A stretch of DNA of 10,303 nucleotides from Spirochaetales bacterium (GTDB taxonomy: Bacteria > Spirochaetota > Spirochaetia > DSM-27196 > SLAA01), in NCBI GenBank assembly GCA_007126415.1, contig SLBH01000201.1, positions 1 through 10,303 on the forward strand, written 5' to 3'. Below are positions 1 through 6,903 of this stretch, piece by piece. Below the pieces are notes generated by a model, which was not told the DNA's origin, did no database searches, and worked only from the letters and a program-made list of their open reading frames with translations. The number at the start of each line of letters is the position of its first letter. Within the stretch, counting starts at the first letter, position 1. The translations under genes and the position numbers were made by a program.

Positions 1-905
1 AACGCGGTCAGCCCCGGGTTACCGATCGGCCCGGGTGGAAGCCCCGGATAACGATAGGTGTTGTAGTGGTCGTCGACCGCGACCTGTGCGAATGTCGGCT
101 GCAGGACACTGGTGCCGAGTACATAGTTCACCGTTGCATCCGATTCGAGCCTCATTCCGCGTTCAAGGCGATTACTGAAGACTCCGGCGACCGTGGGCAT
201 ATCTTCAGTAGGGGCCTCCGCCTCCACGATCGAAGCGAGAATAACAACTTCCCGCAAGGAACGCTCCGAGCGCTCGACCGCAGCCCGTAGCTCCCTATCG
301 AGACGGCGTGCGAATGTCGCAAGCATTCGTCGCACGACAGCTTCAGGATCGCTCTCGGGAAACAACCGGTAGGTTTCCGGGAACAGAAACCCTTCGAGTG
401 AAGCGTCGTCCTCAAGCTCATCGAACACAGGATCGATATCGCGATAGACGTCCAGCATTACCGCGGCTTCAGCGAAGGCATCGCGTTCAACGATATCGTT
501 TCGCTCGAGCCGGTAGGCAATCTGGTCGAGCCTGAACCCCTCCGGAATGGTGACCGCCACCGAGTCGTCAATTACGCGACCCTCAACCATCGCGTCCAGA
601 ATGTCCACCGAACGCATCCCGACCTCAACCCGGTAGCGACCCGACTGAATAGCCGCTGCGTCCTGCCGGAAGCGCGTGTACAACCGCATCACGAGTGCGT
701 CGGGTATGAGGTCGCGGCGCTCGAGCTCGGCGGCCACCGCAGCCGTACTCATCCCGCGCTCAACGGTAATCTCGACGGACTCGCCTTGATAAGGTGTGAG
801 GAGCGCGGGTCGAATCCATAGGTAACCGACGAGGCCGAGCACCGCCACCGCAGCGGCCGCCGTGACAATCACGGTCCGAAAAAATCGCCTTCGTCTTTCG
901 CTCAC
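1..905 (-). CDS. mltG: Endolytic murein transglycosylase MltG (YceG-like), 3' end cut by the window edge
   Basis: MltG cleaves nascent glycan strands at the inner membrane and sets glycan chain length during peptidoglycan synthesis. Translation from the GTG at 905 gives 301 residues with no stop before the edge. Visible in order: a basic N-terminus and one membrane anchor (about 9-31), a LysM-like segment (about 43-67), then the YceG core with EGFLFPETYRL (181-191), ASIVEAEA (224-231), VFSNRLERGMRLESD (242-256) and YNTYRYPGLPPGPIGNPG (281-298). E228 in ASIVE aligns with the catalytic glutamate of the family. What is missing should be only the last few dozen residues. The start is GTG, overlapping the TGA of a short upstream frame as GTGA, with only a weak G-rich stretch as ribosome site, so translational coupling is plausible. 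The gene follows the kelch lipoprotein gene on the same strand. Family assignment is firm. Confidence 0.95.
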   Translation of the reverse strand, partial: MSERRRRFFRTVIVTAAAAVAVLGLVGYLWIRPALLTPYQGESVEITVERGMSTAAVAAELERRDLIPDALVMRLYTRFRQDAAAIQSGRYRVEVGMRSVDILDAMVEGRVIDDSVAVTIPEGFRLDQIAYRLERNDIVERDAFAEAAVMLDVYRDIDPVFDELEDDASLEGFLFPETYRLFPESDPEAVVRRMLATFARRLDRELRAAVERSERSLREVVILASIVEAEAPTEDMPTVAGVFSNRLERGMRLESDATVNYVLGTSVLQPTFAQVAVDDHYNTYRYPGLPPGPIGNPGLTA

Positions 906-985
906 CGGCTATCTATCCCCCGGCCGGTCATGACGTCTCCGGCCAACGTGATCGTCTGTTCTCCCGAGACTACGGCTGTAAACAC
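902..985 (-). pseudogene. 27-codon frame resembling the extreme N-terminus of a CapA-family protein (remnant or coupling leader)
   Basis: A GTG at 985 opens a frame of 27 codons ending in TGA (904-902). Its second half reads ITLAGDVMTGRGID. From memory, this matches the start of CapA/poly-gamma-glutamate synthesis-type metallophosphatase-like proteins, where the GD-V-M part carries a metal ligand. The rest of such a protein (normally over 300 residues) is absent, because the frame stops where mltG begins. The stop overlaps the mltG start as GTGA, and the frame opens only 4 nt after the stop of the kelch gene. It may be a deletion scar, with the capA start left behind, or a short translated leader that couples mltG to the genes upstream. 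The motif is short and no database search was possible, so the identity is tentative. Confidence 0.4.
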
Positions 986-989
986 GCTT

Positions 990-2390
990 TCACCGGAAAC
1001 GCCACAAGTCGTTACGTTCCTCTGTTGAGGCAGTCCGTCCACCGAATAACCAGAGACTTCCCGTACTGTCGATCCAGGAAGCGGAGTTGCTTCTGGCGCC
1101 GGGGACGTTTTCGGCCGAGGCGACTCCCTGTACGCCGTAGGACCCGACCTCATCAACGCTGTCTGAGCCGAAGACCCAGGTCCACTCTGAGCCGTCGAAG
1201 CGCCACAGGTCGTTCAGTCGACCGCTGGTACCGTCGGCGTCAAGACCGAAGCCGCCGAACAGCCGGAGGCGATCGTCGGAATCGACCCAGTACGCCGCGG
1301 AGGATCTGGCGCCGGGATGCTGGTCGGGAGCGGCGATTCCCTGCACGCCGTATGAACCCGCTTGGCCGACAGCGCTGGACCCGGATACCCAAAACCAATC
1401 CGATCCGTCAAAGTACCATAGGTCGCTGAGACGACCGCGTTCCCCCTCGCCGTCAAAACCGAGCCCTCCGAATAGCCAGAGATTGTCGTTACTATCGACC
1501 CAGCTCGCGGCGCCGCTGCGAGCCCCGGGTACCGGCAAGCGCTCGATCAGTGACGGCTCTTCTTCAGGGTATTCTCCCGGCTCGTCGACGGTGTTGTCCC
1601 CCGACACCCAGGTCCAGTTCAGTCCGTCAAAGCGCCATAGGTCATTCAGTTCGCCCCGCAAACCTTGCGAATCGCGTCCGAGCCCCCCGAATAGCCAGAG
1701 ATCGCCGCTACCATCAACCCAGGTGGCGGCACCATCTCGGGCTCCCGGCGTGTTAGCAGTCGCAGGAATCCCCTTAGTTCCGTACGTCCCGGATTGGTTG
1801 AGCTCGTCGTCCCCCGAAATCCAGGTCCAAGTTTCGCCGTCAAAGCGCCACAGGTCGTTGAAGCGTGTATCTCCGTTGATCGTGATCTGATGGGCGCCGC
1901 CGAACAACCAGAGGTTTCCGCTGTGGTCGATCCATTCGGCGGCTCCTGATCTGGCGGGCGGAAGGTTTTCCGGCGCGCCGACCCCCTGATTACCGTACGC
2001 GCCCTGGTTGTTCGGTTGAAAACTGCCCGACACCCACACCCAACCTGCGCCGTCGAAGCGCCAGAGGTCGTTCAGCTCGCCTTGCGAACCACCCGAAGCA
2101 CGCCCGAACCCGCCGAACAGCCATAGATCATCGTTCTCGTCGATCCAAGTAGCCGCACCGAATCTGGCTCCGGGAACGTTGGCGGTATTGGCAACCCCCT
2201 GGGTGCCGTAGATGCCCGGCCCGTTGGCTGTGCTGCTGCCGGACACCCAAGTCCACAGGCCGTCCCCCACTGCGGGATTGTCGGAACCGGTGTTGTTAGT
2301 TCCGTCCGAACCCGTAAGCGTGTCGCATGCGGCGAGGGCCAGTACGCACAAAACTATAGAGTTTATCTTTTGAAGTCCTATGAAGTTCAT
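990..2390 (-). CDS. Kelch-repeat lipoprotein with six repeats
   Basis: The 466-residue product is a predicted exported lipoprotein forming a beta-propeller. Residues 1-21 are a signal peptide and the lipobox is LAAC with Cys22, followed by Asp at +2. A Thr/Ser/Gly/Asn-rich linker (23-42) leads into six repeats of 67-73 residues, starting near 43, 113, 184, 255, 328 and 399. Each repeat has the pattern W-x-W-(V/I)-x-G, PGAR, W-(V/I)-D, LxLFGG and (N/S)DLWxF, which are kelch/galactose-oxidase-type blade signatures. The protein ends right after the sixth NDLWRF, so the propeller takes up the whole mature chain. Repeat 4 has a longer acidic insert (PEEEP). The ATG at 2390 has an ideal Shine-Dalgarno (2399-2405, GGGGAGG). 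No enzymatic domain is visible. Kelch propellers typically bind proteins or sugars, but the ligand is unknown. Confidence 0.9.
   Translation of the reverse strand: MNFIGLQKINSIVLCVLALAACDTLTGSDGTNNTGSDNPAVGDGLWTWVSGSSTANGPGIYGTQGVANTANVPGARFGAATWIDENDDLWLFGGFGRASGGSQGELNDLWRFDGAGWVWVSGSFQPNNQGAYGNQGVGAPENLPPARSGAAEWIDHSGNLWLFGGAHQITINGDTRFNDLWRFDGETWTWISGDDELNQSGTYGTKGIPATANTPGARDGAATWVDGSGDLWLFGGLGRDSQGLRGELNDLWRFDGLNWTWVSGDNTVDEPGEYPEEEPSLIERLPVPGARSGAASWVDSNDNLWLFGGLGFDGEGERGRLSDLWYFDGSDWFWVSGSSAVGQAGSYGVQGIAAPDQHPGARSSAAYWVDSDDRLRLFGGFGLDADGTSGRLNDLWRFDGSEWTWVFGSDSVDEVGSYGVQGVASAENVPGARSNSASWIDSTGSLWLFGGRTASTEERNDLWRFR
996..2264 (-). repeat. Six tandem kelch-type coding repeats, about 200-220 bp each
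   Basis: Tandem protein-level repeats with diverged DNA sequence. The plus-strand complement shows the recurring motif tcgtt-CAG for the NDL codons and cgaa-CAG-cca-GAG style strings for the LWLFGG codons. The divergence between copies suggests an old duplication rather than recent phase-variable expansion. Confidence 0.85.
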
Positions 2391-2398
2391 GAGATCTG

Positions 2399-2405
2399 CC
2401 TCCCC
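2399..2405 (-). promoter_or_regulatory. Ribosome binding site of the kelch lipoprotein gene
   Basis: GGGGAGG on the minus strand, with 8 nt between it and the ATG at 2390. It supports this ATG as the start of the kelch gene. Confidence 0.8.
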
Positions 2406-2503
2406 AACGGCATAGCCACAAGTATGGTGGGAGCGCTGTGGTGTGCCGTATCCGACGGGTGTATTAGCTCCCCTTGGGTTTCGGCAGGCTATCCGTGCTG
2501 AAG

Positions 2504-2533
2504 AGTGTATGCGTATGCAACGATTTTAGTCAA
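2504..2533 (-). promoter_or_regulatory. Candidate sigma70-type promoter for the kelch gene (and possibly mltG)
   Basis: On the minus strand, TTGACT (2533-2528) and TACACT (2509-2504) are separated by 18 nt. This matches 5 of 6 bases of the -35 consensus and 4 of 6 of the -10. Transcription would start near 2497, leaving a 5' untranslated region of about 105 nt before the kelch ATG. The 246-bp gap behind the 606-residue lipoprotein gene is by far the largest break within the lipoprotein cluster, which fits a separate transcription unit. I see no hairpin plus U-tract terminator in the gap. Confidence 0.5.
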
Positions 2534-2636
2534 GTTTGCGCATTGCCTCACCAAAGAAATCTTACCCTGAGTAATACTCCTTCGATAGTCACGGGTTTGA
2601 AGACGCGTGACGCCGCTAATGGGTATCGCCGTCTGT

Positions 2637-4457
2637 TCATCTTCCACTAAACAGCCGTCTCAGTTCAACTTTTGTCGTTGCTGAGACCTCTAAGTCGGGT
2701 TTTGACGTCGTGTACTCAGTCCGGAGAAAAACAAACTGACTCCCTTTTTCCCATAGCCCTTGTACTAAAGAACCGTCATTAGCGACGACCCAGCCGGCCC
2801 ATCCCTGCGAGAGAAGAACGTCTACGGGAGGAAAGTGTTCACAATAGATTTGCAGGCGTTCTTTTGGTGGATCTTGACTATCCACATGAACCAGCACCTC
2901 TTCTCCTCCGACATGTACTTCAACGAAGAAATCCCCGTCGCTCTTCGTCATAGAGTGCTCACATTCCGTTTCCAAGTCGTAATGTAGGCTGTGATAGTAG
3001 AGACCTCCATCTCCAATATATGCTGTTTCTGTTGTATCTAAGTAAACTGGTATGGTCGATATGAACCTGCTCTCAATTGGAAAGCCTTGCATTGACCAAT
3101 TGACTGTTGTATCAAAGCTAACTTGCATATCGGGAAACTCATGGTAGCTGACAGTCAGATGATTTGCTGCCAGACCGATATCCTTAACCTCTCGCGCGAT
3201 TGCCGCAAGCCCCCTCCACTTGTGCGGGAGAAGATCGCTCGCTCTCGCCTCGACAGTTCCACCAGCCGCTCCTCTCAGTTCCGTTATCCTTAGATCTTTG
3301 GGAACTTTTTCATCGTCGGTACTGTATGTTGAGGTGACGAGTCCTGAGGGATTTGTCATGGTGCTGTGCACGTGGAGAGTGCCATAGGAATCGAGCTCTC
3401 CTTCAGATGACCATTCAATCGGCTTTGTACTGACCGGACCGTTCTCGGGAATTGGTTCACCATAGCAGTATTCTACAACTGCCCTGGAGAACTCGTTTCG
3501 CGGCGTAAAGTTGAAGTTTAGGGTAGCAGTCAAAAGTGTCTCGTGCGGATCGCTGGCCGTCGGGTTTTCCGGATATCTCATGTTGAGAACGCTTCCGGAT
3601 TCCGCTTCCATCTCGAAACTGTACGAGTACAGAACAACTGAAGCGGCGATAGCTGATTTTATTGCATCACTTCTTGTAAACGGAATTCCTAATGTCTCCG
3701 AGATTCTATCCCTAATGAAATCCCTCAATCCACTCTTGATTTTCCCCTCGACAAAATCCGACCAATCTGCGTCGCTGGGAATGGACGTTGCTTTCCAGTG
3801 TTGATCTGAAGCAACTGTTGTGGCCGTGAACTGCTCTCCCGAAAGAAGGACTGAATACGAAAGAAGCAGAAACTGCAACGGGTCCAGATGTCCGTCCGAC
3901 CATATGTGGTCATACCGATATCCTGTCGAACGCCTTGCCCGTTCCCTACCGAGATGTAGTATGAATGCAGGCATGACCTCCTTTCTCAGATATTGGGATT
4001 TTGCAAGGAGACCCGTGAAAATCTGATCAAAAGAGGTTTTCGTTATGAGATTCGTTGTACTTCTTTCAAAGACGCCCCATTCTCGCATTGATTCTACGAA
4101 GGACTCAACGCAGACAAGGATTCCTTCTTCAAATCCGTCGGACATCGCTGCAATCTGTTCGCCTATGATGAACGGCTCTCCCTGGTCAACGAGCGTTATG
4201 AATCCGGCCAGATCGACAGGAACTTGAAAAAGGTCCAGGGCTTCAACGAAGCTCAAAAGAGAAGACGCTTGTTCGCCTCTCTCGACATCGTCGTAAACTC
4301 TCCTGGCAAAGCTCTCAAGAGTCTCGGCGGCGATTGTTCCGGTTTCGAGTCCGTCTTCTTCGTTTCCCTTTGATGGAGAATCCGATCCCGATGGATTCTC
4401 GCACCCAACCATCAGGAAAACTAGAACAACGAGAGTAACTAAATGCTTCATCCTCAT
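2637..4457 (-). CDS. Unrecognised 606-residue lipoprotein, lower GC than its neighbours
   Basis: I do not recognise this family. The product begins with a lipoprotein signal peptide (MRMKHLV then a hydrophobic run) ending in MVGC with Cys19, followed by Glu and a Ser/Gly/Glu-rich linker of about 25 residues. Roughly the first half of the mature protein looks helical and includes Cys-containing helices (for example GILVCVESF). The second half is rich in alternating hydrophobic residues and Thr/Ser, suggesting beta structure, and holds two further cysteines (ETECEHS, IYCEHF). The frame also opens at an ATG at 4490, but AAGGAG at 4465-4470 lies 7 nt before the ATG at 4457, so I choose the latter. 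The stop is 246 bp from the kelch gene, and the start is 49 bp from the preceding lipoprotein gene. Base composition is visibly lower in GC than the flanking genes: at 3061-3120 only 24 of 60 bases are G or C. Possibly an acquired gene. Confidence 0.8.
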   Translation of the reverse strand: MRMKHLVTLVVLVFLMVGCENPSGSDSPSKGNEEDGLETGTIAAETLESFARRVYDDVERGEQASSLLSFVEALDLFQVPVDLAGFITLVDQGEPFIIGEQIAAMSDGFEEGILVCVESFVESMREWGVFERSTTNLITKTSFDQIFTGLLAKSQYLRKEVMPAFILHLGRERARRSTGYRYDHIWSDGHLDPLQFLLLSYSVLLSGEQFTATTVASDQHWKATSIPSDADWSDFVEGKIKSGLRDFIRDRISETLGIPFTRSDAIKSAIAASVVLYSYSFEMEAESGSVLNMRYPENPTASDPHETLLTATLNFNFTPRNEFSRAVVEYCYGEPIPENGPVSTKPIEWSSEGELDSYGTLHVHSTMTNPSGLVTSTYSTDDEKVPKDLRITELRGAAGGTVEARASDLLPHKWRGLAAIAREVKDIGLAANHLTVSYHEFPDMQVSFDTTVNWSMQGFPIESRFISTIPVYLDTTETAYIGDGGLYYHSLHYDLETECEHSMTKSDGDFFVEVHVGGEEVLVHVDSQDPPKERLQIYCEHFPPVDVLLSQGWAGWVVANDGSLVQGLWEKGSQFVFLRTEYTTSKPDLEVSATTKVELRRLFSGR

Positions 4458-4464
4458 TGGTTCT

Positions 4465-4470
4465 CTCCTT
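4465..4470 (-). promoter_or_regulatory. Ribosome binding site deciding the start of the 606-residue lipoprotein
   Basis: AAGGAG on the minus strand, 7 nt upstream of the ATG at 4457. The earlier ATG at 4490 has no comparable site. The shorter form also places the basic residues directly before the hydrophobic core of the signal peptide. Confidence 0.75.
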
Positions 4471-4506
4471 GCGGGCGGTAGGGTGCACACACGCCGGCCG
4501 TCTTAC

Positions 4507-6006
4507 TCACTCGACGCCGACCGCCGCACCACCCGGTGCGTTCCACGTCAGGGTGAACTCGTTGCCGGCATAGCGACTTGATACTGCTATACCCGCCGCA
4601 GCCTTGCCCTCGGTCGGTACCTCTACCGTGTAGACCAGGGTTGTTGAGCCGTCTGGGTTCTCGGTCACCTCAAAGTCCGGGTCATCAAGCGGGCGGTACA
4701 ACTCAGGGGAATCATCACTTCCAGGGTCACCAACCAGCACTACCAGCATCTCGTCTTCGACCGCAAAGTCCCCATTGACCTCGCGCTCGTCAAAGCCAAA
4801 AAGGTGACCCGATTCCAGCACGTCAAAGGTAATGGTGACGGTTATCGGCAGCGATTCCATCAGACCAACTTCACCCCATCCTATGCCGTCGAACAGGAAC
4901 CAGTGCACAAGCCTTCCGTTTCCATCGCCGTTACCGCTATTCTCCACGCCGAATACTGTCTGCGTAACAGGAGTACCCGGTTCCAGTGGGAAGAAGTCTT
5001 CGATGCCCGGAGGTTCCTGCCCTGCAGCAAATGCGTTTTCATACGCGACAAACGGCCGCTCGAGAATATCCATTGTCACACCCACATTTTCGGCTCCGGT
5101 AGCGCCACTCCGGTTGGCGAGAACCATGCCCAGATACACGAGGATATCATCCTGGATCGGGCCAATGATGCCGGCTCGGGTTCCGCCGCGGCCACCGATG
5201 TCGGTCGGAAAGAACCCCCAGCTCCAGGCCGGCGGATCGTTGCTGCCTTCCGCCATCCGCCCCTGATCGTCGTACAGTAGAATGATCGGGTCAGCATCGC
5301 CGGAGGGATCGGCGCGAAACCTAACAAAGCGGTCAACTCCGCCGGTGAGATCCAGCTCATACCAAGCCTCACCCCCGAACCCGGTGAACACAAGATCCGG
5401 GTCCTCCGGACCTCCTTGCCCAAACTGGTAGGGCGTCTGCGCGATGCTGAGGCTGTCTGTATCACCGTTGGGATCAAAGACCACGGGATTGGCGGGTAGG
5501 GCAACAATCGCCACCGGCTCGCTGACCCCTGCCGTAACGGCAAACGGTTCGGAGGTACCTTCCACCACGGCGTCAACCGAACTCACCTTGCTGTTGTACA
5601 CTGTCACGGTAAGCGAATAGCCCGACCCGGCATCAATCGGCAGAAACGCCTCCAGCCTGGGAGGCCCGTCCTCACCAATGGTGGTCAATCCGTCGTCGTC
5701 GTTCAGTAACCAGGTCTCAACCGGATCGTCGCCGTTCTGATACAACTCCAAGCGCGCGCTGGTGGCAAACAGGATCGCCTGTGCCGAGACTTCACTGGTG
5801 GACGGCGAGTATTCGGCGTTAGTCGCCGACAGAAGAGCCGATGAGATAAGCGGAATCGTTACCTGCGCACCGGTGAACAGCTCGGACGGTTCGGCAGCCG
5901 GCGGCTGCGCCTGCGTTCCCGCCGATGTTCCGACTCCCATATTGCACGCTACAACTAACACAAGCAGCGTCAGTCCAATTGCGCTCACTATTCTTACTTG
6001 TCGCAT
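4507..6006 (-). CDS. Beta-rich lipoprotein of unknown function, 499 residues
   Basis: Predicted exported lipoprotein. Signal peptide MRQVRIV plus a hydrophobic stretch ends at VVAC with Cys21, followed by a Gly/Thr/Ala/Pro-rich linker. Three beta-type regions can be guessed. About 70-175 contains SARLELYQNG, then SGYSLTVTVYNS and SEPFAVTAGVSEPVAIVALP, resembling an Ig-like or carboxypeptidase-regulatory-type sandwich. About 195-275 (AWYELDL, FVRFRADP, DADPIILLYDDQGR) recalls PPC-type (bacterial pre-peptidase C-terminal) beta domains. About 325-499 is acidic and ends in TLTWNAPGG. The mature protein is strongly acidic and Gly-rich, typical of secreted display proteins. GGAGG at 6013-6017 is 6 nt before the ATG at 6006, so that Met is preferred to the in-frame ATG at 6012. 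The gene follows the PKD lipoprotein gene by 20 bp and is probably cotranscribed with it. Family not recognised; domain comparisons are tentative. Confidence 0.82.
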   Translation of the reverse strand: MRQVRIVSAIGLTLLVLVVACNMGVGTSAGTQAQPPAAEPSELFTGAQVTIPLISSALLSATNAEYSPSTSEVSAQAILFATSARLELYQNGDDPVETWLLNDDDGLTTIGEDGPPRLEAFLPIDAGSGYSLTVTVYNSKVSSVDAVVEGTSEPFAVTAGVSEPVAIVALPANPVVFDPNGDTDSLSIAQTPYQFGQGGPEDPDLVFTGFGGEAWYELDLTGGVDRFVRFRADPSGDADPIILLYDDQGRMAEGSNDPPAWSWGFFPTDIGGRGGTRAGIIGPIQDDILVYLGMVLANRSGATGAENVGVTMDILERPFVAYENAFAAGQEPPGIEDFFPLEPGTPVTQTVFGVENSGNGDGNGRLVHWFLFDGIGWGEVGLMESLPITVTITFDVLESGHLFGFDEREVNGDFAVEDEMLVVLVGDPGSDDSPELYRPLDDPDFEVTENPDGSTTLVYTVEVPTEGKAAAGIAVSSRYAGNEFTLTWNAPGGAAVGVE

Positions 6007-6012
6007 GATCAT

Positions 6013-6018
6013 CCTCCA
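6013..6018 (-). promoter_or_regulatory. Ribosome binding site deciding the start of the 499-residue lipoprotein
   Basis: TGGAGG on the minus strand. It directly abuts the ATG at 6012 but is 6 nt from the ATG at 6006, so the second ATG is the workable start. Confidence 0.75.
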
Positions 6019-6026
6019 GGTTTGGT

Positions 6027-6725
6027 CTATTCGATTATGATAATCGCGCCTCCGGCATCCTGAACCAGGATGTCGGACGTCACAATCGGTGATCGAAACC
6101 CGTCGTCGTCCACCACCATAAGTGCGACCACGTAGTTCCCCGGCCGGGTGAATACGCGGCTTGTCTCGGGGGCAGCGGTGAGGCCGTCCAGCATGAACTC
6201 ACCTTCCGAGTCGAAGTCAAAATCCCAGCGATACCACTTCACAAAGCCGAGTCCATCCCCGTCATTGGAGTCAGATGCATCAAACACCACCGGCGTTCCG
6301 ACAAACAGGTCGTCACGGTTGTGGATGTCAAACGTTGCGATTGGTCGCAAACGGATACGGGCGCGGGTATTGTCGTGGTCCAGGGCCACGCCGTCCGCAT
6401 TTCGCACCGTGAGCGTGACCGCGTACTCTCCAACCGTCGCCGGGTAGGTATGGTCGATCTGTACCCCTTCACCGGTCTCGCCGTCTCCAAAGTCCCACTC
6501 ATACACCACGATCTCGTGGTGCGGGTCGAGAGTGCCGCTTGCGTCAAACGTCACGATGGGGGCTTCGGCCAGTTTCGCGTATGGTCCACCGGCGTTGGCT
6601 GAGACGTTGGAAGGGACCGGATCGCCGGGGTCACCGGCCCCCGGCTGCCGGCAGCCGGGGGACACGAGTGCAATGGCGATCGTCAAGAGCAGGCCCGCAC
6701 AACGCGCGGTAGCGCTACAATCCAT
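6027..6725 (-). CDS. Lipoprotein with two PKD domains
   Basis: The 232-residue product is a predicted surface or periplasmic lipoprotein. The N-terminal hydrophobic segment (about 9-22) ends at SPGC with Cys25, an imperfect lipobox of the kind tolerated in spirochaetes. A Gly/Pro/Asp linker follows. The first PKD domain (about 43-112) has NAGGPYA, the hallmark YEWDFGDGE (75-83), a DHTY strand (91-94) and YAVTLTVRNADG. The second (about 129-212) has VVFDASDSNDGDG, then YRWDFDFDSEGEF in place of WDFGDG, and YVVALMVVDDDG. PKD domains are Ig-like beta-sandwiches used as spacers or for protein and polysaccharide contacts at the cell surface. The protein ends in a run of four isoleucines and Glu. 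It is the first gene of the presumed lipoprotein operon. The ATG at 6725 has GGAGG at 6 nt spacing and is preferred to the TTG at 6728. No catalytic domain is attached. Confidence 0.9.
   Translation of the reverse strand: MDCSATARCAGLLLTIAIALVSPGCRQPGAGDPGDPVPSNVSANAGGPYAKLAEAPIVTFDASGTLDPHHEIVVYEWDFGDGETGEGVQIDHTYPATVGEYAVTLTVRNADGVALDHDNTRARIRLRPIATFDIHNRDDLFVGTPVVFDASDSNDGDGLGFVKWYRWDFDFDSEGEFMLDGLTAAPETSRVFTRPGNYVVALMVVDDDGFRSPIVTSDILVQDAGGAIIIIE
6638..6661. repeat. Perfect 24-bp palindrome inside the PKD lipoprotein gene
   Basis: The half-site CCCCCGGCTGCC is followed immediately by its exact reverse complement, with no spacer and no mismatch. It encodes SPGCRQPG, so the lipobox cysteine codon lies inside it, about 65-90 nt after the start codon. 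In mRNA it would form a hairpin of about 10 GC-rich base pairs with a 4-nt loop, able to slow ribosomes just as the signal peptide emerges. There is no U-tract, so it is not a normal terminator. Confidence 0.85.
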
Positions 6726-6731
6726 CAATCA

Positions 6732-6736
6732 CCTCC
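6732..6736 (-). promoter_or_regulatory. Ribosome binding site of the PKD lipoprotein gene
   Basis: GGAGG on the minus strand, 6 nt before the ATG at 6725 and only 3 nt before the alternative TTG at 6728. The ATG is therefore preferred. Confidence 0.75.
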
Positions 6737-6885
6737 CGAGAAACGCTTCACGCCGCGATCCACGCGCCCGATACCTGCTGCCAACGGTTTACAGAAGCAT
6801 TGTTACCCGCTAGAGCGCAGCACGCAATGCGGTATTGCCGCTTCTGACTGCGCCAACGCCGCACGAAAGTACTCCAACATGCAGC

Positions 6886-6903
6886 ACGCACGGTGCGTAT
6901 ACG
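6886..6903. repeat. Pair of overlapping short palindromes upstream of the lipoprotein operon
   Basis: ACGCAC-G-GTGCGT (6886-6898) is a perfect inverted repeat with a single central base. It overlaps the 8-bp palindrome CGTATACG (6896-6903). The pair lies about 160 bp upstream of the PKD lipoprotein start, in the 243-bp gap after the response-regulator gene. It could be a dimeric-regulator operator. No convincing -35/-10 pair is seen in this gap. Confidence 0.35.

Noticed and set aside
66..535. Open frames at 66-290 (+), 308-535 (+) and 152-421 (-)
   Set aside because: All lie within mltG, whose conserved motifs fix the true frame.
1025..1890. Open frames on the plus strand opposite the kelch gene (1025-1429 and 1483-1890)
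   Set aside because: They are antisense to a clear coding repeat region, have Arg/Pro/Ser-rich compositions typical of reverse-frame translation, and no ribosome sites.
996..2264. Kelch repeats as a phase-variable or recombination-prone DNA repeat array
   Set aside because: The copies are conserved in protein but diverged at DNA level, and unit lengths vary from 67 to 73 codons.
2604..2636. Possible terminator after the 606-residue lipoprotein gene
   Set aside because: The GACG...CGTC halves pair for only 4 bp and no U-run follows.
4804..5576. Open frames of 144-166 codons on both strands inside the 499-residue lipoprotein gene
   Set aside because: Out-of-frame shadows of a gene with signal peptide, lipobox and ribosome site; no recognisable motif in the alternatives.
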